From: Mytilus trossulus
Taxonomy: Eukaryota > Mollusca > Bivalvia > Mytilida > Mytilidae
DNA length: 64,000 nucleotides
Reading direction: 5' to 3'
Assembly: GCF_036588685.1 (NCBI RefSeq)
Contig: NC_086386.1
Coordinates: 42,827,878-42,891,877 of the forward strand
Shown here: one piece after another, positions 1 to 11,070 of the stretch
How positions within the stretch are numbered: position 1 is the first letter of the stretch
Layout of the letters: each line of letters opens with the position of its first letter
Made by a program: the position numbers and the translations under genes
The notes under the pieces: generated by a model
The model's database searches: none
The model's input: only the letters and a program-made list of their open reading frames with translations
Told to the model about the DNA's origin: nothing

Positions 1-204
1 TGAACAATTGAATAAAATATCGTCCCAACGTTTCATAAATCTAATGAACTTGACGCCCGGTGTCTGAGGCGTTAATTTGATATTTAAACCTTTTGGTATT
101 GTGTTGTTATCTATGTACGATTTAAGATTAGAAGCATGATGTTCAAGCTGTATTTTCTTTTTCGTTAAACTTCTTAATTTACTGAAATATGTTTTGTTTT
201 CCAT
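1..204 (-). CDS. 5' end of an unrecognised ORF, probably retroelement-borne, cut by the window edge
   Basis: The minus strand is open for 68 codons from an ATG at 204 to the window edge with no stop. The translation is lysine-rich at first and then has a sensible mixed composition, with IPKGLNIKLTPQTPG near residues 40-54, so it reads like real coding sequence. I do not recognise a domain. The ATG lies downstream, in the same orientation, of a Penelope-like 3' end (647-1452). That is compatible with the start of the next element in a head-to-tail pair, because Penelope-like elements are often partly tandem. This placement is inference; it could equally be an unrelated host or element ORF. Confidence 0.4.
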   Translation of the reverse strand, partial: MENKTYFSKLRSLTKKKIQLEHHASNLKSYIDNNTIPKGLNIKLTPQTPGVKFIRFMKRWDDILFNCS

Positions 205-646
205 GATCTTGCAAGGAAATAGATATGAACAGATTACACAAAATAAGATGTGTAATGCGTGTTGCCTGTGAAAATAGTATATAGTGTCTAAAAATAGCAA
301 CAATCAACATTCAATCTATCTAGGTGTGGATCAGTTTGTAAATAAACTGATGCAGTTACTAAATTGAATTATAGAAGTGTCTAAGAATGTAACTTTAACA
401 CACTAATGAGTGTTATAAAATTAGGTGTTATATTTTATATATTATGTACGCAATATTTCGCTAAACAAATTAGCTTCATCGGGCGTGTGCATCTATCAAG
501 GTGAAATCGGATGCATGACAAAAAATATCTTTGTAGCTTGAGCTACACAAAAGTTTAACATATTGATTAATGATCTGTATAAAACAAATTTTTGCCGTTT
601 ATTGTACATAAACATTTTTTTCCAAAAATTAAAACAAATAGTTGTT
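205..646. other. Non-coding stretch between two minus-strand ORFs
   Basis: No convincing ORF. By position it would be the 3' untranslated part of the Penelope-like element at 647-1452. Nothing else is recognised. Confidence 0.3.
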
Positions 647-1452
647 TTAGTTAAATAGAAGTAAAATTGATGAGTTATTCCTTTGCTTTCGGGTAGAACT
701 GTTTTCATCCCTCTCATTAAGTCCATCAGGTTCAAGAGTACGTAGCTGATGCATCCAGAACCTTTCTCTCTTTTTTCTCATTTCTGAGTCCCAATTTTGG
801 TTTACCTCAATTATTTGAAAGGTGATATTTTCAAAAGTATGTCCTGTTCTTAAGAGGTGTCTCGTAATTGGACAGTTTCTTCCTTTTGTATAAAACGACC
901 GATGATTGTTTAGTCTGATGTTAAATGTGGTTTCTGTTTCACCAACATACTGCAGCTTGCAAGTTCCACAAGTAAGAATATAAATACTATTTTCCGTTTT
1001 GCAATTAGATGTAACATAGATGTTGTATCGCTGATTTGTTACTGTGCTGCTGAAAGAGTGGTCAGTGTTGGCGGCTTTACCGCATTGTTTGTAACACCCA
1101 AATTTTGAAGTTTCTTGTTTCTTTACTTTTGATGTCACATTTATGTCTTTGAGATTTTGGGTCTGCGATAGGCAATTAGAGGAGGTGATGGAAAAATTTC
1201 TTTTAAGGACGAGTCATTTTCTATTAGACGCCAGTGCTTTCGGATAGAAGATGAAATATTTGTCAAATCAGGATGGAATGTTACAACAAACGGAATTCTA
1301 TCTGCACGGGTCGCCTTATTTTTGTATTTTATGAGGCTAGCTCGATCTTTTTCTTTAGCTTTATCAAAAGCGTCTGTGATGTTTTTGGTTTTATATCCTC
1401 TTGATTTCAGCTGTGTTTTTAGTTGTCCAAAACGATAGTTAAGTTTGGATTC
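647..1452 (-). pseudogene. Penelope-like retroelement 3' part: linker plus GIY-YIG endonuclease, frameshifted
   Basis: Two minus-strand frames (1452 to about 1162, then about 1162 to 647) join into one Penelope-like C-terminus. The first carries the post-RT linker, with IPFVVTFHPDL and HWRLIENDSSL followed by a YRRPK box. The second carries CYKQCGK, then the GIY-YIG core (IYILTC...LQYVGET...RLNNHR) and ends WMHQLRTLEPDGLNERD, a typical end for these elements. The frames are offset by one base near 1162-1165, where an A-run after the YRRPK codons is one base short; this is a decay frameshift. The RT domain is missing: homology stops near 1452, where satellite-like DNA takes over. In the family the protein is an RT plus nicking endonuclease; this copy cannot make it. 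Confidence 0.8.
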
Positions 1453-1512
1453 AGTACAGTCGAGTACAGATATAGGCCATTTCAGACTTTCACTGGTTTG
1501 TAGTGCGCCGCT
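1453..1512. repeat. Single unit of the GACTGGTCGAGTA-type repeat
   Basis: About 55 bp (CAGTCGAGTACAGATATAGG and following) matches sequence at 2108-2165 and 40000-40045. It marks the break where the Penelope-like coding sequence stops. The apparent N-terminus of the minus-strand frame here is translated repeat, not protein. Confidence 0.6.
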
Positions 1513-1514
1513 GT

Positions 1515-1775
1515 TCAAAACTCATAATTCCATGGACAAAAAACAAAATCGGGGTAACAAACTTAAACCAAGGGAAACGCATTAAATATAAGAGGAGAAC
1601 AACGACACAACACTAAAATGTAACACACACAGAAACGGACCAAGCATCAGACAAAATCCCACGAGAATAACAAATATAACATCAAAACCAAATGCTTGAA
1701 TTTGGGATAGACAAGTACCGCGACACGTCTTATCGCAATGTGAAATTACACTCAAAAATAAGAGAAAACAAAATT
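1515..1775 (+). repeat. Dispersed repeat F2 (GAGGGAAACGCAT family)
   Basis: Contains AAACTCATAATTCCATGGAC, AAGGGAAACGCATTAAATAT and AACACACACAGAAACGGACC, and shares long stretches with 17030-17200 and 25868-26012. No ORF; a short non-autonomous element common in mussel DNA, to my recollection. Confidence 0.7.
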
Positions 1776-1867
1776 GAACAATTCATTGATTTTGTTGGCT
1801 GTTGTTATATATGTCAGTAAAAAAGAAATTCATTTTAACAGTTTAAAAAAGTAGAGGTTATTTGGTC

Positions 1868-2165
1868 CAGTATGATTCAGACTGGTCGAGTATTGTTCAG
1901 ACCTTTGGTTAAGTTTGGTTTAGACTGGAAAAATAGGACGAGTACAGGTCTAGAATGGGTTAAGACTGTTTCAGACTGGTCGAGTAATAGTTCAGACAAT
2001 TTAATTGCAAAGATAAGAGTCAAGTACGATTTAGTACAGTCGAGTATGGTTCAGACTGGGGTCGAGTAATGTCAAGTAAAAGTCAGACCAATTCAGACTG
2101 GTCGAGTAAAAATCAGTACAGTCGAGTACAGATATAGGCGATTTCAGACTTTTACTGGTTTGTAG
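1868..2165. repeat. Degenerate minisatellite built on CAGACTGGTCGAGTA
   Basis: The words GGTCGAGTA, TTCAGACTGG and CAGTACAGTCGAGTA recur irregularly about every 25-40 bp. A 65-codon open frame here is only the translation of the repeat. A related stretch is at 39905-40055, just before the copy C domain exon. Confidence 0.65.
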
Positions 2166-2388
2166 TGGCGGTATACTACTTTTGCCTTTATTTATTCATC
2201 TAGTGTTTTTACTATTAATATTACATTTTTTTCGCAACGAAAGCGACAGAAGGAAACATTCATGTCTGTGAATTTTGTGTATTTGCTCAAAGAAACACTC
2301 ATTTACTTTCGAAAACAAAAACCTCTTTAAAATCTATAGGGGTTTGAATAAAGCTTTCGTATTAATATATTGAATACATTTAAAATAG

Positions 2389-2551
2389 TTTCAGACAAAT
2401 TTACTGGATATTTTGACAGCTGTAGTATGGATAATACCAAGTCTGATATGGTTGTAGTCGACGACAATAAAATGTTCAAAATCAGTGTGTGCTGTAAGCT
2501 GTGTTATGTCAAGGACTTGCATGGGTATCAATTTCAACAGTGCCATGACTA
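2389..2551 (+). pseudogene. Copy A PAN/Apple-like exon 1, +1 frameshift
   Basis: Clear paralogue of the 163-nt exons at 16016 and 42749, with the same AATAG acceptor and AG/GTTTGT donor. It begins SDKFTGYFDSCSMDNTKSDM like the others. Near 2468-2474 one extra base, in the run after the VVVDD codons, shifts the frame. The CSKSVC-x-SC cysteine cluster is replaced by an unrelated reading that stops at 2552. Without correction the PAN domain is lost, so copy A is probably a pseudogene, unless splicing differs or the base is an assembly error. Confidence 0.75.
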
Positions 2552-2654
2552 GGTTTGTATTAAAAAAAAATAGTTTTCTTTCTTACTGGAACACTAGCTT
2601 TCAAACTCATTTTCAACTTTTACACTCAAATTATAATATTTGAACTATAATTAA

Positions 2655-2813
2655 GAAATAATTCATGGGGGCTTGAATATATCGTTATTTTACCACGGGT
2701 TGGCCCTTTATGACAAATATTTTACCCTGAGCGATAGCGAGGGGTAAAATATCGGCATAAAGGGACAACCCGTGGTAAAATCTAGATATATTCAAGCCCC
2801 CATGAATTATTTC
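2655..2813. repeat. Long inverted repeat (hairpin), arms about 75 bp
   Basis: The left arm begins GAAATAATTCATGGGGGCTT and the right arm ends with its complement at 2813; only a few mismatches separate the arms. The centre is GAGCGATAGCGAGG. The inner arms contain TTTTACCACGGGTTG. Confidence 0.85.
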
Positions 2814-3283
2814 GATTCTAATAGGACACATACGGCATTTTTTTTGGATCGAAGCGCTCTAGGTGGAGGCCATTATTTGCCGTTCCCATAAACTAACGCA
2901 CTTTTAGATTGACGTAAAAGAACGGAGAAAACAGAATAAGTGACATACTCAAACTATTCACAAAACTTATTTAGATAGATTTGGATGATTTTAATGATAA
3001 TTTACTTATATGTCTTCTATGTATAAAAAAAATGGGCTTATACCACATTTTAGCATCGTTTGTTTACGTTTCCTTGTTGTGATGATTTGAGGTATCAGAA
3101 GCGTGTATTTTCCCGTAAAATGCTTAAATTATAACGTCATCATTCTATGACGTCGGGTACTTCATTTATAAAAAGACATACGACGTGGGAGTACGATCAT
3201 AACAGCCAATGCAATATATTCATATTTTACCACGGGTGTGTACTCAAAGCGTTTGAAGGACGTCATGTTAGAATAATGTAATA
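2655..3283. mobile_element. Fold-back-headed non-autonomous element inserted in unit A
   Basis: It is absent from the same intron position in unit B (after 16265), so it is an insertion. The left end is a long hairpin (2655-2813). The remainder has no ORF and ends near CGTCATGTTAGAATAATG. An element with the same layout and similar ends lies at 52479-53416. Superfamily unknown; subterminal hairpins would suit a Helitron/Helentron-like or fold-back origin. Confidence 0.6.
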
Positions 3284-4126
3284 TACTTATCGAAAACAGT
3301 CTGAAATGAACAATGTACAGGGCATTGGCTCGATAAAATATAGCTTCGTTTCTTAAGTATTTTATGATTGATGATTGAACATTTTTGTTAAGTATGGTAA
3401 CACATATGCATGAATCTAGAATTTGCTTTTCTTTTTTATACATTGACGCATGATACTGTGATATTTTGATAGCTAGAAAGCCACCCTTTTGAAAGATAGA
3501 TGCACGTTTACTGAGTCAGAAATCAAACACAGTTATAATAAAATAAAAACGATTTACGGATTCCAATGAATGTTAACCAGTCATGTTGTATCAATCTAGA
3601 AAGAACAAGTATATTTTAAATATATGATAAATGTTGTTACCATGTGTCAAAACTAGTCGAAAGTGTAATCAGAACACCCCATCTTAATTCCAGAACTTGA
3701 AACTACATGTGTACAAAAAGAACTTCATTAGAATAATCTGAAAATACACTAACTGTAATACTCTAACAGATAAATCATAAATAGTTGAATGCTAGAATAA
3801 TTAATATGCTGATATAATAATCGTACTTTATTCCAGCCTTATTTATTCAGATGAACTTTACTTACATATTAAATAAATGTATGTCATGATAATTGCTGAA
3901 TGACATGGTCCGTTCAAAGTGCCAAAAGTAAATTCTGTTACAGAATTGAAAACAAAAATTTTAAAAAGGGACAGTACACATCATAATTAATTGTTGTCCA
4001 AGTATGAAATCTGAGGACTTTTGGAGTATCACGTGAGCATGCGTTTGTAGATTTATTATGAAAGTACCATAGTTATCACATTTTTAGTTTATTAAATATA
4101 CATAAACATGTTTTTTGTTAAGGCGC

Positions 4127-4240
4127 TAGCAAAAGCAGGTCTCTGGGTGCGGGATTTTTTCGCTGTATTGAATACCTATTGGTGGCATTTTAATCGGGTT
4201 GTTGTCTCTTTGTCACATTCCTCATTTCAAATCTCAGTTT
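4127..4240 (+). repeat. Dispersed repeat F4 (CTCTGGGTGCGGGA family)
   Basis: Contains TCTCTGGGTGCGGGATTTTT and GGTTGTTGTCTCTTTGTCAC. Related copies are at 17572-17697 (the paralogous position, so older than the duplication) and 59583-59716. Confidence 0.7.
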
Positions 4241-4544
4241 TTTAATGCTTAGTCATTGTTGTCAATATAATGCAAATCAATGTGACAACCATACAAACGA
4301 GAATTGTAGCTAGCTTTATAACCCAGCTGCATCTACCATTATATATGTATCGCTCGTGTGTCAATTCAGAAATATGACAGTTGTTTTCCATTTGTTTCGG
4401 GTTTCAATTTGTTATTTGATAACGAACTTTCCGTTTTTAATTGTCCAAGGAGTTCGGATTTTTTGCTTGTTTGTTATTATATTTTTCATCAATAACAAAC
4501 TATACGTGTATTAATTTAAAAAGTAGCCATTTTATACATTTTAG

Positions 4545-4677
4545 ATGTGAGCTTCTCTCGTTTGGATCAGATGTTGTGACAGACATACAACTTCACATTG
4601 AAGCCGGATGGAGATTCAACTGCAAATTTTTCAATGTAGAAACTGCTTGTCTTGGATGTTACTTTGATTACAGATGA
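4545..4677 (+). pseudogene. Copy A last exon (PAN C-terminal part)
   Basis: Follows a TTTTAG acceptor and reads CELLSFGSDVVTDIQLHIEA, then ...TACLGCYF, parallel to the exons at 18000 and 43619. Two differences stand out. The KC-F cysteine of copies B and C has moved or been lost (NCKFF here against GKCF). The stop after CYF is replaced, adding three residues before TGA at 4675-4677. Because the preceding exon is frameshifted, this exon probably belongs to a dead or rearranged gene. No intact upstream exon lies in the window. Confidence 0.7.
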
Positions 4678-4709
4678 AAGCAGTCTTTGATTTGGATCTC
4701 ATTGTAAAA

Positions 4710-4715
4710 AATAAA
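4710..4715 (+). terminator. Poly(A) signal AATAAA of copy A
   Basis: AATAAA lies 33 nt after the copy A stop codon. The matching place in copy B is a plain A-run without the hexamer; its next AATAAA is at 18486-18491. Confidence 0.5.
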
Positions 4716-5104
4716 TATTTTTAGTATTTTTATTTTTTTTATGAACAGATATTCAGTGATGTATAGTAGATTCATTTACTTTCGAGTATGCGCATTTTCG
4801 TGGATAATTGATGTTGGGGTTTTACGAGAGTCATCTTTAAATGTTTCATTCGTTTGACATTCAAATTCGTAATTCCTTCGTATTCACAATGTCAATGACA
4901 ATTGTTTCTAACAATAAATAATGAGCCCACTAAACTATTGGTAATTAAAGGACAGTTGTAAATCACCAATGTCCGAATCTCGTCAACCCAATGAAAAATA
5001 AAAAAATAAAGGTGAAATAACAAAAGAGTTACATAATCACATGAACTCTGCATAAAGCTAGATCGATTGCTACTTCATCTTCATACTTTATATTGCCTTT
5101 TATC

Positions 5105-5200
5105 ATGTTTTGATTCTAGCGTCAATGATGAGTCTTTTTTTATTAGAAACGCGCGTCTGGCGTAAATATAAAATTGTAATCCTGGTATCTATGATGATTT
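5105..5200 (+). repeat. F3 repeat, degraded hammerhead-like copy
   Basis: Matches the family at 21840-21955: GATTCTAGCGTCAATGATGA, then AAACGCGCGTCTGGCGTA and CTGGTATCTATGATGA. The core CTGATGA reads AATGATGA here and stem II is eroded. No matching copy was seen at the paralogous place in unit B, so it is probably a later insertion. Confidence 0.65.
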
Positions 5201-6277
5201 TATTTAGGCAAGTAGGCGGCTCCTGCGACTTCTTTTTCTCTAAAATATTTTCCGAGGAAGAATTTTCAAGAGCATACACTTATTGATGAACGTCGCATAA
5301 TGTAAACATGCATTCCCGTATCATATCTACATTGAGATATGTCAACTCTTTACGATGACGTAGAAAGTAGGTTACTGCTGGGAAATGGGAAGTTAACAGT
5401 TGTAAGGTGGAACCATCACGTTGTAATAGATATATTGGATAATTTTGAAGTTGTCCTTCTTTGTCAATATCAAGAAAGTACTCAAACCTTCGAATAGAAG
5501 AATAAAGTTTACTTCAAGCTCACACAGATGAAAGACAATAACAAACTATAGGTTATATTATTCAAGGACAGAACATGATCAATATGTCATTAAATAACTT
5601 GGAAATATCATGTTGATCCTTATTTTTTTAAAGGTTTTTCTTTCTTTCTTTTTTTTTTTGTTTGCTTCACATGAGCATAAAAACATGTCGACCAGAAGGG
5701 TTACTTTTTGATACCCATTGTAATAATGACTATTGTTGTTTAGAGATATAAATTTGCTTTAAGTGTGGCAAACTATTTCATGGTTGTTGTTCTAATTAAC
5801 TACATATTCAGTTATATAATTGATGTAAGATTAAAACTAAGAATAAATTCCTTAAACATTGGTTCAATCTGCCATTTTTACATAAAAAAAAATGCCTGTA
5901 CCAAGTCAAGAAAGTTACAAATGGTATCCATTCTTTTAATATGTTTAAGATTTTGCGTTTGACATTGGTTTAGGGTCTTTCTGCTTTTAATTCTACTCGG
6001 AGTATGGTATATTTTCGTTTTTAACTATTTATCATCTTATTATATGTGTTAGTCTGAGCTTTTCATTTAATATTTAATTATATATGAATGTTTTTAATGT
6101 AACATGTGACAATAAAGGACATATTTTCTTAAAACATATATTCCCTTGTTATTGATTGTTTTAGCCAAGTCTTATTGAGATACAAAATTCGTCACATGAT
6201 GAAAAGGTACATCCGGGAATGAATATGTAATATAAAGGAATTGTTCGTACAGTCCTTGAATTGTGTAAACTTCTCAC

Positions 6278-6405
6278 TTACACCATATACCATTACACCA
6301 TACACCCTGTGTCAATACATTATAAACGTTACACCTTTGCACCATACACTTTGCACATTAAACCATACACCATTCTCCATTCTATCTACACCATCCCAAA
6401 TGACC
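6278..6405 (+). repeat. Degenerate tandem ACACCATAC tract
   Basis: Words such as TTACACCATACACC and GCACCATACAC recur with a period of roughly 10-14 bp. The paralogous tract lies at 20050-20175 in unit B. Confidence 0.6.
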
Positions 6406-6669
6406 CATAATGCAATTTAATTTCAAAGAAAGTGTATGACTACAAAATTATTCATTTATTTGAAGAGGAAAGAATTTTGATCACAATATTGTAAATTAAT
6501 GTATAAAATTAAAACTTCTGTGGTGATGGTGATATACACAATACAGATTAAATACATCTATTTGTAAATAAAGTACGCATAAAGTTTTTCTAATAATAAA
6601 CATTTATCAGTAATCTGCCTTTCTATAAATTGAGAACGATATTAGTTTTCTCGTTTGAATTGTTTTACA

Positions 6670-6825
6670 TTGTCATATTGGGACCTTTTATAGCTGACTA
6701 TGCGGTATGGGCTTTGTTCATTGTTGAAGGCCGTAAGATGACCAAAAGTTGTTAATGTCTATGTCATTTTAGTCTCTTGTGGACAGTTGTCTCATTGGCA
6801 ATCATACCACATCTTCTTTTTTATC
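6670..6825 (-). repeat. Dispersed repeat F1a (ATTGCCAATGAGACAAC family), reverse orientation
   Basis: Reads on the minus strand AAGATGTGGTATGATTGCCA followed by the ACGGCCTTCAAC segment. Other copies: 36236-36440, 38790-38845 (minus), 44038-44242 and 62385-62590. It is absent from the matching part of unit B, so it inserted after the duplication. Confidence 0.8.
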
Positions 6826-7094
6826 TTGGTTACAATGCTATTATCAAGTTCGAATCGGTTTTAAAATGTATTGTAAATCTCTTAGTTTTCAGATAAAATC
6901 GACAAACGATGTTAAAACCGAATTGTACTTACATCATATACTATAATCATGATAATTGAAAGCAATATTGGTGTACAGTTACTGATATCAATCATGTTTA
7001 TGGCCGGTGTATTATTTATAATACATTTAATTCTGCACCAATCAACAGTGCAAGCATGTCGGTTTTTTTTTTCAATAATTGAATCATCACCAAA

Positions 7095-8430
7095 AATCAG
7101 TAGTTTTCACACCTCAGACTGGCTCCAGTGTAAAAAAAATTTCCTATCTCAGGAACATATATATTATCTGTAGTTTTGATACCTCAGGCTTACTCGTACA
7201 ACAAAATTATGCAAATGGGGAATGTGTCAATATGTTTATTCATATAGCCACATAAAAACTTTGAAAATATTTTTATGTCAGGTTAGATTGTATAATACAA
7301 AATAATGGCAGCAACATTGGAACACAATGACAATAGTAATTTGTCACCATTTATCTACATTGCCAGCATGTCCTCTTTTTATTCAAAATATTGTCTCGTA
7401 ACACAATTTCAGTAGTTTTGATACTTCAGGCTGATTCATATTACTAAGTTATTTCAACGCATCAACCGAAACTGACCATAGTTGCTCTTTCTTATGTTAA
7501 TGTATATAGCTGCATAGAAAATCAGCAATATTTTGATGTCAAAATGGATTGTAAAATACAAATGACAGCAACGTTGCAACACATTGACATAAACAAATGT
7601 TCTCATCAATCTAGATTGCCAGCATGACCTCTATTTATTTAAAAGATTGTCTTACAACTAAATTCCAGTAGCGTAGATACCTCATGCTGACTCCTATGAC
7701 TTACTTATTAAAATGCCTCAACCAAAACTGACCATATTTGAATTTTATTATGCAAATCTATATAGCTTCATAGTAAATCATCAATGTTTTGATGTCAAGA
7801 TGGTTTGTATTAAACAAATGACAGCAACATTGAAATATAATGACAAAAACAAAATTGTCTCCATCAATCGAGATAGCCAGCATTTCCTCTTTTTATTCAA
7901 AATGTTGTCTCGCGACAAAATGTCAGTACTTTTAACACCTTAGGCTAATTAGTATAACAAAATTGTTCCACAGCATCAACCAACACCGACCATGTTTGCA
8001 TTTTATTATGAACATCTTTATACCCGCATAGTAAATCAGCAATATTTTGATGTCAGGATGGATTTTGTAATATAAATGGCAGCAACTTCATTGGAAGAAA
8101 ATTACCACAACAATTTGTCCCCATCAATCTTGATAGCCATCATGTCGTCTTCTTCTTGAAAATATTGTTTCAGTAGTTTTGTTACCTCATGCTGACTTTT
8201 ACAACAAAATCATTTGTCAATATCAACCAAAACTGACCATATTTGCACTTTAGATGTATATCTATACATCTGCATTATAAATCAGAAGTGTGTTTTTTTA
8301 TGTTAGGATGGATTGTATAATACAAATGAAAGAAATTTCGGGAAACAATGACTACAAATTCTTCAATTGAGAGTGCCAGCATTTCATCTCTATGTTCGTA
8401 ATATTAGTCTGTCACTGAAGTGTGTCATTG
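7095..8430 (+). repeat. Satellite array, about 250-bp unit, in unit A
   Basis: The marker CAGTAGTTTTGATACCTCAG or close variants occurs near 7099, 7170, 7411, 7666, 7924 and 8172, giving mostly 241-258 bp steps. Each unit also carries AAATCAGCAATATTTTGATG and GCCAGCATGTCCTCTTTTTA. No ORF spans the units. Confidence 0.8.
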
Positions 8431-8520
8431 GCCGGTTTGTATAATAAAACCATTCAACCACATCATCCAACACTAACATGACAGATTTCATTTGTACTTT
8501 ATAATGAAAAGTATGAGAAG

Positions 8521-11033
8521 CTGTTTTCTAAGAAAAGTATACTATTAGTGTAATATGTCGGTTGATTTTGTTGGTAGTAAATATAAAGTGGCATATATTT
8601 CATTCCTGTTCACATTAGTATATTTTTTCGGACATCCAAGATATTATCTATAATCCATAAAGACAAATCTGACGAAATTGACGAGATTGTTCATAATTAT
8701 ACAACACCTTATGTGCAATAACACTGTACAATTTTCCTTTGAACATTTTGTCGAAAAAAGAAGTCGAAGGCAAACAAGATAAATTATGATCTGATTACGA
8801 TGAGAGATACAGGCGTTAAATTTACGTAAATACTGTCAAAAATGTGGATGAAGCATAGTTAAATATGATGTTGATATCCCATGATATAAAAATATTATTA
8901 TGATGCCTGGATAACCTTTATATCCGCCTTCTATTTAAACCAAATCCTTTCTTTTATGGTAGCTGCATGTAATCACAAGTGTGTATTTTGATAGCTATTG
9001 TTTAATGTAAATAATTATATACATTAGAAGATGATTTGTTTTTTATTTTAAAGTGTATAAACTCTAAAACATAAAGTCTAACGAGTATGGTAGTTTGCAA
9101 TTATTATTGTTTATGATTAAAATCTGAAAAATTAAAATAAAACAAAACTTCTGTTTCAACCAATGAAATGTCGTACACCATACATTCACACTATTTTAGA
9201 CTTTTTTTAAAATAGTTAGGAATGTTATTTCACAGTACAGCTTTTTAAATCAAATACTATTTCATTAAGTGAGGAGGGAAATGTGTGATAAAATGCCATT
9301 AAAAATTTTGAATAACTATATTTAAATTCCTGTTGCTTTTATTTTATCAGAATATTGATAATAACCTTTCTTCCCAATCATTCAGTCATCAGAGCGTAAG
9401 GTGAAGATTAAGATGTTTTTTTTTTATTTTCATTGCTTTGATATTTTAGTTATTCGAAGTTATTCATATTTACACTCGAGGTAGACATTTTACTGCACCA
9501 GTAAACTTAAACTTATTTATTTAGATTTCTTTGTTTGTTTCTCAATACAGCTTTTAGTCAAGTCTAATCTGATAAATGTGATTCAGTGCAGTTGCAACTC
9601 ATTTATAAACCTTTTCGTTTTGAACTGTAAATAGACCCAAATAATTGGATAATCCCTTACAATGAAAATGATTTACCTTCATTCTTCACAATTAAGAGCC
9701 ATCAAATTCTACAATTTCATTGTTCAAGAGTACTTTGCTATATTCTAGAAATTTATGTTAGAGGGTCATAAAGGGTATATATCATATAATAAAATATTAA
9801 AGTACTTAAAATAATTGTGTGGCGTTCTAAACTAGATTTTATGAATTGTAAATGGGTTTTCGTCTTATCTAAAACAGCTGGGATTTAAAATAGTTATCCC
9901 ATTTCGACTTGGTGTGTAATTGTAAGATCATCCTCTGGCCTCCCGCGATTGGGGTGATCCTACACACCAAGTCCGAATGTGATAACTATTACAGAAATAT
10001 GAACCAATCTCGATTTGATAGTTCAAAATTGTAATTGTTAGATATACACCACGTTTTAGATATACTGTTGAAAGTCATGATGAACAATTTAAGTTCTAGT
10101 GTTTGTTGTTAAATTATATTTGCAACTCGTCTGTACAGTTTTAGTTTTACGATGTTATTCATAATTCCTTGATCATGTTGACATATTTCAAAACCTTTTA
10201 AATGATAGAACATTTGAAACACATAAATTTGAATATTTGTAAGTTTAGTAATGCATCCTTAATCTATTTCATAACTTCTAATTGATAGTAATTTTGAGGA
10301 GAAACAAATGCACTTTTGCAGTGCGTCATTGTTATGAGTTAGGTTTCTATAAATATTTCCTGTTTTTTTCACTCGTTTTTTTTTCTTTTGATAAAAACAA
10401 CAAACTGGTTGATTTTTAAACGATTAAAAGAATCCTTTGACATCAAAATATTTTCATGAAGACTTTGAAACTTTTATATGAAAATCCCCAAAATTTACAT
10501 TTTCAAATTTGTCAATAATTCAACCTGAAATTAAACAAGAACCCTTTTGGTATTTTTTCAACACAGTTATAGCATTTTATCAATATAATTTCGGCAATCT
10601 TCACCGAATGAAATGTCATACTTACATATATCGACATCAAGTCACTGGTTTCAGATCTAACACATTAATATGAATTTTTCAAGTTTATTGAAAAAATCAT
10701 TTGAAAGAAAAATATGAGATTGCCGTTCGATTGGGTTAAAAACTGTTGATCTTTATTTCTGTGTATATATAATTTTCTTTTCTCTGCTAGTTTTTCTTTA
10801 TTTGGTTCAATATTTTTTTTATAACTATATGATTCACATGCGGATCATGTTTATATACAGTAGAAATATGTTGTTTTGTTACTGTTTGTTTTAAATCGGA
10901 AAAGAATAAAGTTTAACGTATTGTGTCTAGATATCACCGTGACAACCGTGACTGCACATTAATTTCAAATTATTAAGCCTACAAACATGTTAAAATAGTA
11001 TTCATTAATGATCAATGATAGATAAGTATCCAG
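8521..11033. other. Intergenic DNA upstream of copy B
   Basis: AT-rich, no ORF above about 60 codons, no recognised domain. The one clear structure is the hairpin at 9889-9990. Promoter elements of copy B beyond the TATA box would lie in the last few hundred bases, but I cannot identify them. Confidence 0.4.
9889..9990. repeat. Hairpin element with about 40-bp arms
   Basis: The left arm AATAGTTATCCCATTTCGAC with ACTTGGTGTGTA is answered by TACACACCAAGTCCGAATGT and GATAACTATT. The loop is GC-rich (CTGGCCTCCCGCGATTGG). Probably a small fold-back MITE. Confidence 0.7.
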
Positions 11034-11041
11034 TATATAAA
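11034..11041 (+). promoter_or_regulatory. TATA box of copy B
   Basis: TATATAAA lies 30-37 bp before the first ATG at 11071. A standard start 25-30 bp downstream would fall near 11060-11066, leaving a leader of only a few bases to that ATG. This may favour the in-frame ATGs at 11095 or 11131. Confidence 0.5.
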
Positions 11042-11070
11042 GGGAAATCATTGATTTAACGTTTCCATAA

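Larger units (their letters stand above)
2200..8520 (+). other. Duplicated unit A (paralogous to 15640-22170)
   Basis: Apart from separate insertions, this stretch runs parallel to 15640-22170 at a spacing of about 13.5 kb. Shared parts are the PAN exon with the intron around it, the last exon, the 3' flank, a CACCATACAC-rich patch and an array of about 250-bp units. Similarity fades near 8520 (TTTCATTTGTACTTTATAAT), whereas unit B continues in parallel with unit C. The unit brackets the 3' half of the copy A gene; its domain exon would lie left of the window or was lost. Confidence 0.8.

Noticed and set aside
1872..2069. 65-codon ORF
   Set aside because: Translation of the GACTGGTCGAGTA minisatellite; no protein-like features.
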